Source of the DNA: Alistipes sp. ZOR0009
GTDB lineage: Bacteria; Bacteroidota; Bacteroidia; Bacteroidales; ZOR0009
Reading direction: 5' to 3'
Assembly: GCF_000798815.1 (NCBI RefSeq)
Contig: NZ_JTLD01000025.1
Span: 27,011-91,010 of the forward strand
Length of the DNA stretch: 64,000 bases
A program made the translations under genes and the position numbers. Under the pieces are notes generated by a model that was given only the letters and a program-made list of their open reading frames with translations, made no database searches and was not told where the DNA came from. Shown piece after piece: positions 42,655 to 49,453 of the stretch (within the stretch, counting starts at the first letter, position 1; each line of letters begins with the position of its first letter).

Positions 42655-42909
42655 CTATTTCCTTCTAATGGATTTCACTTTTAAGTAGAGTATTGTAAGT
42701 GATGGGATTAGTGTAATGAAATTGGCAAGAATAAGTGGAATGTCTTGTTTTATAACTCCATAAATAAACCACATAAAGACTCCAAAGCAAAGGATTGAGT
42801 ACATTGTTAGAGAAATACTCGAAACATTTTTTGTCTTAATAGCCATTATTGCTTGAGGAAAAAATGCGAAGGTTGTGCAAAATGCAGCTATATAGCCAAT
42901 GTATTCCAT
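42655..42909 (-). CDS. SemiSWEET family sugar transporter (PQ-loop)
   Basis: This 84-residue membrane protein with three predicted helices ('YIGYIAAFCTTFAFFPQAIMAI', 'LTMYSILCFGVFMWFIYGVI', 'IPLILANFITLIPSLTILYL') carries the PQ motif ('FFPQAIMAIKTKNVSSIS') that defines the bacterial SemiSWEET proteins. Such proteins dimerise to transport sugars by facilitated diffusion across the inner membrane. Length is normal for the family. It is convergent with the mevalonate kinase gene (27 nt between stops) and is probably unrelated to it in function. The substrate is unknown. Confidence 0.9.
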   Translation of the reverse strand: MEYIGYIAAFCTTFAFFPQAIMAIKTKNVSSISLTMYSILCFGVFMWFIYGVIKQDIPLILANFITLIPSLTILYLKVKSIRRK

Positions 42910-43376
42910 TTTTTGTTTCGAATATAGGTGTTTTATGCATTACAATTTGTCTGTTTGTAGTTTTTAAGGATGTGGATTTCTTTCGGATGATGCTTATATC
43001 GTTAGGTCTAGGTATTCTTTTATTTGTGCCGTATAATCAATGAAGGCAAACAGTGTCAAAATTCTATGGCTTTTCATCAAAAACGATATAGCATATGTCT
43101 GCATGGATAAAAATGGGGCAATTACTGAGAATAGGAATCTAAAATAGTTTGAATTAAAAGTCATCGAGCACAATAAATATTGCTTCAACTCAGTTAATAT
43201 AGGTGCTCATCTGAAAAGTTTTTCATTGAGCTGTTACTGGTTGGTGGCTAATTCTTTATAGTATAAAATGGAGTAATACTTAAAAAAAAGGATTCATTTT
43301 TTCATTTTGTAACATAGAATTGACCATCAATAGAAATAATAGAGTATTTTCGCTAAAAAATTTAATTAACGCAATT
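42910..43376. other. Intergenic region before FKBP genes
   Basis: This 467-nt region contains no gene I can support. A plus-strand frame (42849-43043) overlaps the SemiSWEET start and its end encodes a hydrophobic stretch ending 'LGLGILLFVPYNQ', which could be a fossil of a membrane protein. The part before 43377 should contain the FKBP promoter. Confidence 0.45.
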
Positions 43377-44087
43377 ATGAAGTTTAGAGTTGTAATTCTA
43401 TCGACTGTTGTTGCAGCATTTTTGCTTTCTTCATGTGGTAAGGGAGGCGGAAAATTTGCTAACTTAAACGATTCTGCTAGCTACGCTTTTGGTTTAAGCA
43501 TTGGACGTAACCTAGAAACCTACCATGCAAAGAATATTGATTACAAAATTCTTGCACAAGCTGTTGAAGACGTATTAAGTGGCGACACTTCAAAGGTAAA
43601 AATGAATGATCAAGTGGCTATGACCATCATTCAGAGCTACTTTACCAAGCTTCAAAAAGAAACTGCAGATAACAACTTGAAAGAAGGTAAAGAATTCTTA
43701 GAAAAGAATAAAAAGGAATCTGGGGTTGTAACTACACCAGAAGGTCTACAATATAAGATTGAATCTGCTGGTGACGCTGCTGTAAAGGCAACACCTTCGG
43801 ATACCGTTGTTGTAAACTATACAGGAAAGTTCCTTGATGGTAAGGAGTTTGACTCATCTAAGAAAAACGGCATGCCTGCTCGTTTTGTTCTTGGTGGTGT
43901 GATTCCTGGATGGACTCAAGGTCTTCAGCTAATTGGTAAGGGTGGTAAGATTAAACTTTTCATACCTGCTAACCTTGCTTATGGCGAAAGAGGTGCTGGT
44001 GGTGTTATTCCAGCAAACGCTACTCTTATTTTTGAAGTAGAACTTCTTGACGTTATTAAGGGTAAAGCGGCTCCTGCTACAAAGTAA
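43377..44087 (+). CDS. FKBP-type peptidyl-prolyl cis-trans isomerase, lipoprotein
   Basis: This 236-residue protein has a lipoprotein signal ending 'AAFLLSSCGKGG', so Cys is the probable lipid anchor. The helical N-terminal dimerisation domain ('DSASYAFGLSIGRNLETYHAKNID', 'NLKEGKEFLEKNKKESGVVTTPEGLQYKI') is followed by the FKBP catalytic domain ('DTVVVNYTGKFLDGKEFDSSKKNGMPARFVLGGVIPGWTQGLQLIGKGGKIKLFIPANLAYGERGAGGVIPANATLIFEVELLDV'), as in FkpA and Mip. It helps fold envelope proteins. The frame extends to a TTG at 43320, but the ATG at 43377 yields the proper signal. A paralogue follows. Confidence 0.92.
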   Translation: MKFRVVILSTVVAAFLLSSCGKGGGKFANLNDSASYAFGLSIGRNLETYHAKNIDYKILAQAVEDVLSGDTSKVKMNDQVAMTIIQSYFTKLQKETADNNLKEGKEFLEKNKKESGVVTTPEGLQYKIESAGDAAVKATPSDTVVVNYTGKFLDGKEFDSSKKNGMPARFVLGGVIPGWTQGLQLIGKGGKIKLFIPANLAYGERGAGGVIPANATLIFEVELLDVIKGKAAPATK

Positions 44088-44106
44088 TTCTTAAAAATGT
44101 TATAAA

Positions 44107-44148
44107 GGTGGCTGTCTTCATGAAAATGTCGACAGCCATTTTATTTTT
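44107..44148 (+). terminator. Terminator between the two FKBP genes
   Basis: GGCTGTC/GACAGCC stem followed by a T-rich tail, so the two FKBP genes are probably separate transcripts. Confidence 0.8.
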
Positions 44149-44185
44149 GCTCCCGCCAAATTTTGATTAAGTAAAAAGTTGTAAA

Positions 44186-44917
44186 ATGACTAAAGTTGTA
44201 TTTATACTAGGGGCTGCTGCTGCATTTGCTTGCATAGCAGTGAGTGCGCCTGCACAAAAGTTGAAGAAGAGCGCAGCTACTGCTCAGCCTGCTAAGGTAG
44301 TTTTAAAAAACCACCAGGATTCGGTTAACTATGCGATAGGGATGTCGATGGGTAGAACTCTTTTGCAATTCAAGATTAAGCATGTAGATGAGGTGTTGGT
44401 TGGAAAAGGAATTGGCAATATGCTCAGCGAAAAAGAGTCTAATATGCTGATGACAGAGGGTAAAGCGATGGAGCTTGTTCAAAATTATTTTATGGAAATG
44501 AGAAATAATGAAGGAGCAGCCGCTTTAAAAGAAGGAAATGCATTTCTTGAAAATAATAGAACAAAGCCTGGCGTAGTTGTTTTACCTAGTGGACTACAAT
44601 ATAAAATTGTTGCAGCAGGTGATATCAATGCAAAACCAACATCTCAAGATACTGTTGTGGTGCATTACAGAGGAACATTAATCGATGGAAAAGAGTTTGA
44701 TTCTTCCTATAAACGTAAGCAACCTCTAACATTCCCTCTTAATCAGGTTATCAAAGGATGGACCGAAGGCGTGCAGCTTATAGGCAAAGGAGGACGAATT
44801 ATCCTTTATATTCCATCTAACTTGGCCTATGGAGAAAGAGGTGCAGGTAAGGATATTCCAGGAAATGCTGCTTTAATATTTGAAATAGAGCTGATTGATA
44901 TCAATCCTCATAGTTAA
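44186..44917 (+). CDS. FKBP-type peptidyl-prolyl cis-trans isomerase, second copy
   Basis: This 243-residue paralogue of the preceding gene has a Sec signal peptide with 'FACIAVSAPAQ' but no lipobox Cys, so it is likely soluble in the periplasm. It keeps the helical N-domain ('DSVNYAIGMSMGRTLLQFKIKHVDEVLVGKGIGNM', 'ALKEGNAFLENNRTKPGVVVLPSGLQYKIV') and the catalytic domain ('DTVVVHYRGTLIDGKEFDSSYKRKQPLTFPLNQVIKGWTEGVQLIGKGGRIILYIPSNLAYGERGAGKDIPGNAALIFEIEL'). Its likely job is prolyl isomerisation of secreted proteins. Tandem duplication followed by divergence is the simplest origin. Confidence 0.92.
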   Translation: MTKVVFILGAAAAFACIAVSAPAQKLKKSAATAQPAKVVLKNHQDSVNYAIGMSMGRTLLQFKIKHVDEVLVGKGIGNMLSEKESNMLMTEGKAMELVQNYFMEMRNNEGAAALKEGNAFLENNRTKPGVVVLPSGLQYKIVAAGDINAKPTSQDTVVVHYRGTLIDGKEFDSSYKRKQPLTFPLNQVIKGWTEGVQLIGKGGRIILYIPSNLAYGERGAGKDIPGNAALIFEIELIDINPHS

Positions 44918-44946
44918 CAATACGGTAACTGTTTTAAAATTTACGC

Positions 44947-44986
44947 AAAGGCTATCCCATTTTTAAGATGGTTGTAGCCTTTTTTA
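44947..44986 (+). terminator. Terminator after second FKBP gene
   Basis: AAAGGCTA/TAGCCTTT stem followed by a run of T residues. Confidence 0.85.
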
Positions 44987-45008
44987 TCTCTAATTCCACC
45001 TTATTGTT

Positions 45009-45016
45009 TACCTTTG
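45009..45016 (+). promoter_or_regulatory. -7 box (TAnnTTTG) before the cyclophilin gene
   Basis: TACCTTTG matches the -7 consensus and lies 24 nt before the ATG at 45041. No matching -33 TTG is present at the usual spacing. Confidence 0.5.
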
Positions 45017-45040
45017 TAGCCAAATATAAAACGTTGTACA

Positions 45041-45478
45041 ATGAGAACAGCAGCAATTCATACTGAAAAAGGAGTAATGAAGGTTAACTTCTTCGAAGAA
45101 GATGCTCCAAACACTGTTGAGAACTTTTGTAAGCTAGCAAAGTCTGGCTTTTACGATGGTTTGACTTTTCACCGTGTAATTCCAAATTTTGTAATTCAAG
45201 GTGGATGTCCTATTGGTACTGGTGTTGGTGGTCCTGGTTATTCTATTAAGTGCGAAACAAGTGGTAACAACCAATATCACGATAGGGGTGTTCTTTCAAT
45301 GGCTCATGCTGGTAAGGATACCGGAGGTTCTCAGTTCTTTATTTGCCATGGTCGTCAAAATACGCAGCACTTAGACCGCCGACATACTGTTTTTGGCAAG
45401 GTATATGAAGGCTTAGAGGTGATTGACGATATTCGTCAGGGAGATAAGATTACTAAGATTGAAATTTTTGAAGAATAG
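45041..45478 (+). CDS. ppiB: Cyclophilin-type peptidyl-prolyl cis-trans isomerase
   Basis: This 145-residue cyclophilin has no signal peptide, so it is probably cytosolic. Core motifs are '[51 protein letters not shown]', '[24 protein letters not shown]' and '[27 protein letters not shown]', which contain the catalytic Arg in 'FHRV' and the substrate-contacting Phe and His residues. The usual Trp of cyclosporin-sensitive cyclophilins is replaced by His in '[11 protein letters not shown]', as in many bacterial forms. The DUF3127 gene begins five nt after the stop, so they are co-transcribed. Confidence 0.93.
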   Translation: MRTAAIHTEKGVMKVNFFEEDAPNTVENFCKLAKSGFYDGLTFHRVIPNFVIQGGCPIGTGVGGPGYSIKCETSGNNQYHDRGVLSMAHAGKDTGGSQFFICHGRQNTQHLDRRHTVFGKVYEGLEVIDDIRQGDKITKIEIFEE

Positions 45479-45483
45479 TACTA

Positions 45484-45846
45484 ATGGCGTTAGAAATTTC
45501 TGGACGATTACTAAAGTTGTTGCCCGAGCAACGTGGCAATGGAAAGAATGGAGAATGGGTAAAGCAAGATTTTGTTATCGAAACTACCGAACAGTATCCT
45601 AAAAAAGTTTGCCTATCTGCATGGGGCGATAAGGTTGCCGATTTGCACCGAGTTAATGTTGGCGATATGCTAACCGTTAGCTTCAATGTTGAATCGAGAG
45701 AGTACAACGAAAGGTGGTACACGGATATCAGAGCTTGGCGTATTAGCGCAAATTCTGGAGGTGCGCCAGCAGGTATGCCTCCAATGCCTGGCGAAATTCC
45801 TCCGCCAGCAGATTCAATGGAAGGTAACGAAGATCTCCCATTCTAA
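45484..45846 (+). CDS. DUF3127 protein, SSB-like
   Basis: This 120-residue protein starts 'MALEISGRLLKLLPEQRGNGKNGEWVKQDFVIETTEQYPKKVCLSAWGDKVADL', a beta-rich OB-fold-like domain of the DUF3127 family, then 'LTVSFNVESREYNERWYTDIRAWRIS', a Gly/Pro-rich linker and an acidic tail ending 'DLPF'. This layout (OB-fold, flexible linker, acidic tip ending in Phe) is the same as in single-stranded DNA-binding proteins, and points to ssDNA binding with protein recruitment through the tip. It lies directly after the cyclophilin gene. Its job beside the housekeeping SSB is unknown. Confidence 0.82.
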   Translation: MALEISGRLLKLLPEQRGNGKNGEWVKQDFVIETTEQYPKKVCLSAWGDKVADLHRVNVGDMLTVSFNVESREYNERWYTDIRAWRISANSGGAPAGMPPMPGEIPPPADSMEGNEDLPF

Positions 45847-45860
45847 ATAAACTTATACTG

Positions 45861-45893
45861 AAGCCCTTGCCAACTAGCATAGGGCTTTTTTAT
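45861..45893 (+). terminator. Terminator after DUF3127 gene
   Basis: AAGCCCT/AGGGCTT stem followed by T residues, 14 nt after the stop. Confidence 0.88.
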
Positions 45894-45979
45894 TTTATAT
45901 CGATGAATTTGAACTGGCGTTCCCGTGTCTATAAAACAATTGCTTCCATTTGCTGTTTGAGCTTCAAAAGACGTTATCT

Positions 45980-48379
45980 ATGAAAAAAATATTGGCTATT
46001 TGCCTTTTGTTTGTTGCAATTAGTTCCTTGGGACAAAATAATGCAATTGTCAAGGGACGTATATATAACATAAAAAATGGGGAACCGATTCCTTTTGCAA
46101 CAGTTGGTGTCTGGGGAACCAAGCAAGGTACAACTGCGGATGAAAAGGGGCGTTATGAGCTTAAAGGAATAAAATCAGGTTATACTCAACTTTATGTTTC
46201 AGCAGTTGGTTTTAAGCCTGTTATTTCTGGCGAAGTTTTAGCAACTAACGCTAAAGGAGCTGTTTTAGATGTGCCAATGGAGGAAACTGCTGTAAATATT
46301 GGTGAGGTTACAGTAAGGGCTAATAGCTTTAGAAAAAGTATTGAAAGCCCTCTTAGCCTATCAAGAATTGGGATAGAGGAAATAGAAAAAAATCCAGGGG
46401 GAAATAGGGATATTTCAAAGGTAATTCAGTCTTTTCCGGGGGTCTCCTCCGCTGCCGCATTTCGAAATGACCTAATTGTACGTGGTGGTGGACCTAGCGA
46501 GAATAAGTTTTATTTGGATGGAGTCGAAGTTCCTACCATTAATCACTTTTCGACTCAAGGTGCTTCTGGAGGGCCTGTTGGGGTTATTAACGTTGATTTT
46601 ATTCGTGAAGTAAATTTCTATTCAGGAGCATTCCCTGCAGCTACTAGCGATGCCCTTAGCTCTGTTCTTGATTTTAGAATGATTGATGGTAATAAGGATA
46701 AGCTTAAGTTTAGAGCAACTGTTGGGGCTTCAGATTTGGGGTTAACCGTTGATGGCCCTCTTTCTCAGAAAACCACTTTCATAGCATCTGTTCGTCGAAG
46801 CTACCTTCAGCTACTATTTAAAACTCTAAAATTGCCCTTTCTGCCAACCTACAATGATGTCCAGTTTAAGTTGAAATCAAAAATTGATGATAAAAACGAA
46901 ATTCTATTTATAGGTTTAGGAGCATATGATGTGAATAGGCTTAATACTCGCCTTAAAAAGCCCAATGATGAGCAGCAATTTATACTAAATAGTCTTCCCG
47001 AAAATGATCAATGGAATTACACTTTGGGAACGGTATTTAAGCATTATCGCACTAAAGGAGTTGACACATGGGTGCTAAGTAGGTCTCAGTTTTATAATAA
47101 AGCCTATAAATACCCGAATAATAATGAAGCAGCCCCCAAAATACTAGATTACTCTTCAACAGAAATAAAAAATAAGCTGCGTTATGAGCATACCAATATT
47201 CTTTCAGGTTTTAAAATAGGTTGGGGAGCGAATGTAGGTTTAGAAGAATACCAAAATTCGACCTTTCAGCTTGGTTATAAAAGTGGTGCACCTTCTGTTA
47301 CCGATTTTCATAGCTACTTCAATCTATGCAGCTATGGTGCATTCTTTAATATTTCGAGAAATTATTTAGATGAAAAGCTTGCTCTTTCTTTAGGAGTAAG
47401 AGCTGATGGGAATAGCTACTCGTCTTCTATGAGCAATCCATTAGAGCAAATTTCACCTCGTTTTTCGTTGAGTTATAATATTTTCAATGGACTATTTGTT
47501 AATTTTAATGCAGGTAGATACTACCAAATGCCTCCTTTGACATCTCTTGGGTATGAAGATGGCAATGGATATTTAATTAACAAGGAAAATGGCTTAAAAT
47601 ACATACAGTCTGATCACATTGTGGCAGGGTTAGAATATCGGCCTACTGAAAAGGATAAGTTAACCCTAGAGGGATTTTACAAGGTGTACAAGAACTATCT
47701 ATTTTCGGTAGTTGACTCCGTTTCAATTGCGAGCAAAGGAGGTGATTACGGTGTTTTTGGAAACGAAGAGCTACTTTCTACAGCGCAGGGGCACTCATAT
47801 GGCATTGAACTCATGTATCGCACGAAAGATTTTTACGGATTCAACTTAGTTGGCGCTTATACCCTATTTTGGAGTAGGACTAAGAATTTTAGTCTAAAAA
47901 GTGGAAGCAAGAGTTGGATCCCAACATCATGGGATAACCGAAATATTATAACGATAACTGGATCTCGCAAGTTCGGCAAAAATTGGGAAGCGGGGGTAAA
48001 ATGGAGATACCTTGGAGGTAGCCCATATACCCCATACGATTTAAATAAGTCGAGTATAAAAGAGGCATACGATGCAATTGGAGGTTTGTATTACGACTAC
48101 TCTCAATTTAATGAGGCTAGGTTATCTTCCTATCAGCAGCTCGATTTGAGGATTGATAAAACATACTATTTGAAAAAATGGTCAATGAATTTCTATGTAG
48201 ACATCCAGAATGTGCTGAACTTTAAGGTTAAGCGTGCCAATATTTATATCCCAGAACTTGGAGCCGATGGAAAGCCAGTAGTAATACCAGGTACTCCGGA
48301 TAGGTATAAGTTGAAAGAAATTAAAACAGATGGATCGGGCACTATTCTTCCAACAATTGGTGTAATTTTAGATTTCTAA
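45980..48379 (+). CDS. TonB-dependent receptor with carboxypeptidase-like domain
   Basis: This 799-residue outer membrane receptor has a signal peptide ('MKKILAICLLFVAISSLGQ'), then a carboxypeptidase-regulatory-like domain (about residues 25-110, 'GRIYNIKNGEPIPFATVGVWGTKQGTTADEKGRYELKGI'), a plug domain (about 120-230: 'DISKVIQSFPGVSSAAAFRNDLIVRGGGPSENKFYLDGVEVPTINHFS') and a barrel ending in 'GTILPTIGVILDF' with the terminal Phe recognised by the BAM complex. It should transport a ligand with TonB energy. No substrate-binding lipoprotein lies next to it. The ORF could start at 45950, but the ATG at 45980 fits the signal peptide. Confidence 0.92.
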   Translation: MKKILAICLLFVAISSLGQNNAIVKGRIYNIKNGEPIPFATVGVWGTKQGTTADEKGRYELKGIKSGYTQLYVSAVGFKPVISGEVLATNAKGAVLDVPMEETAVNIGEVTVRANSFRKSIESPLSLSRIGIEEIEKNPGGNRDISKVIQSFPGVSSAAAFRNDLIVRGGGPSENKFYLDGVEVPTINHFSTQGASGGPVGVINVDFIREVNFYSGAFPAATSDALSSVLDFRMIDGNKDKLKFRATVGASDLGLTVDGPLSQKTTFIASVRRSYLQLLFKTLKLPFLPTYNDVQFKLKSKIDDKNEILFIGLGAYDVNRLNTRLKKPNDEQQFILNSLPENDQWNYTLGTVFKHYRTKGVDTWVLSRSQFYNKAYKYPNNNEAAPKILDYSSTEIKNKLRYEHTNILSGFKIGWGANVGLEEYQNSTFQLGYKSGAPSVTDFHSYFNLCSYGAFFNISRNYLDEKLALSLGVRADGNSYSSSMSNPLEQISPRFSLSYNIFNGLFVNFNAGRYYQMPPLTSLGYEDGNGYLINKENGLKYIQSDHIVAGLEYRPTEKDKLTLEGFYKVYKNYLFSVVDSVSIASKGGDYGVFGNEELLSTAQGHSYGIELMYRTKDFYGFNLVGAYTLFWSRTKNFSLKSGSKSWIPTSWDNRNIITITGSRKFGKNWEAGVKWRYLGGSPYTPYDLNKSSIKEAYDAIGGLYYDYSQFNEARLSSYQQLDLRIDKTYYLKKWSMNFYVDIQNVLNFKVKRANIYIPELGADGKPVVIPGTPDRYKLKEIKTDGSGTILPTIGVILDF

Positions 48380-48390
48380 AATGGTGCGTT

Positions 48391-49323
48391 ATGAGAGTTA
48401 CAATATTGGGAGGGACGGGCTTTATTGGCTCGAACTTGGCCCATAAATTGGCATTGGAGGGATACGATGTTGAAGTACTAACCCGTAATCCTCATATTTG
48501 CTCAATAACCTTTAATCATCCAAAGATATTTTGCTCCCCTTGGAATGGATTTTCAGATGCTGATTTAACTCCATTTGTAGAGGGAGCCGACGTGGTTGTC
48601 AATTTGATAGGAGAGGGAATTGCTACTAAAAGATGGACATCTGCCCGTAAGCGCGAAATATTGCAATCTAGAGTCATTGCTACAACAGCGTTGGCCAATG
48701 CAATTAGTATGGCTTACAGGAAACCCAAAATTGTTATCCAAGGATCTGCAGTTGGCTTTTATGGCTATGAATATTTAGGTGCTGATCCAGCAGACGAGTT
48801 TTCAGAAAAGGGAAATGGGTTTCTTGCTGATGTATGTCAAAAATGGGAAGATTCTATACTCCCGATTGAAGGTTTGGTTGAGCGGCTAGTAATTGTCCGA
48901 ACAGGCGTTGTTTTGGGGCATGGCGGTTTTTTGACAAGATTGATGCAGCCGTTTAAATTCGGAATCGGTGGTAAAATAGGAGATGGTTTGCAACCTTTTC
49001 CGTGGATTCATCGAGACGATGTGGCCTACTCAATTATTTGGATAATAAAAAATAGCACGGCACGAGGAGTTTTTAACTTGGTTTCGCCTGAATACGCCTG
49101 CTACTTAGATTTTGTAAAAGCATTTGGGAAAGCCCTTAATAGGCCTACGGTGTTTTGCACTCCAACTTTTGCATTAAAATCCCTTTTTGGTGAAGAAATG
49201 GTAAATGAGATATTGCTCGGCGGGAGAGAAGTTGTACCTCGTCGGTTAAAAGAGTTTGGATATGTTTTTAAGTATCCGAACCTAGAAGATGCATTGAAAT
49301 CGATAGTAAAGGGAGATGTGTAA
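48391..49323 (+). CDS. TIGR01777 family NAD-dependent epimerase/dehydratase
   Basis: This 310-residue Rossmann-fold protein has 'ILGGTGFIGSNLAHKLALEGYDVEVLTRNP' at the N-terminus, 'VVNLIGEGIATKRWTSARKREILQSRVIATTALANAI', 'SAVGFYGYEYLGADPADEFSEKGNGFLADVCQKWED' and 'VLGHGGFLTRLMQPFKFGIGGKIGDGLQPFPWIHRDDVAYSI', all typical of the TIGR01777/YfcH group, with a C-terminal DUF1731 region ('VPRRLKEFGYVFKYPNLEDALKSI'). Related proteins are involved in cell division and chloroplast division in other phyla, but no substrate is established. It is 11 nt after the receptor gene, so co-transcribed, and its terminator overlaps the stop codon. Confidence 0.9.
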   Translation: MRVTILGGTGFIGSNLAHKLALEGYDVEVLTRNPHICSITFNHPKIFCSPWNGFSDADLTPFVEGADVVVNLIGEGIATKRWTSARKREILQSRVIATTALANAISMAYRKPKIVIQGSAVGFYGYEYLGADPADEFSEKGNGFLADVCQKWEDSILPIEGLVERLVIVRTGVVLGHGGFLTRLMQPFKFGIGGKIGDGLQPFPWIHRDDVAYSIIWIIKNSTARGVFNLVSPEYACYLDFVKAFGKALNRPTVFCTPTFALKSLFGEEMVNEILLGGREVVPRRLKEFGYVFKYPNLEDALKSIVKGDV

Positions 49324-49335
49324 TCTCCTTTTTTT
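49312..49335 (+). terminator. Terminator overlapping the TIGR01777 stop codon
   Basis: GGAGAT/ATCTCC stem with a 5-nt loop (GTGTA) that contains part of the stop codon, followed by seven T residues. Confidence 0.85.
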
Positions 49336-49453
49336 ATGTTGGCTTGCTTATATTTTGTAGCTAAAAATGAATGTTTTTCTAAATATTCGAATGTTTTTGC
49401 GTATGTATTTAAATATTTTGTAACTTTTCCGCATAAAAAATAAAACATTCCAA

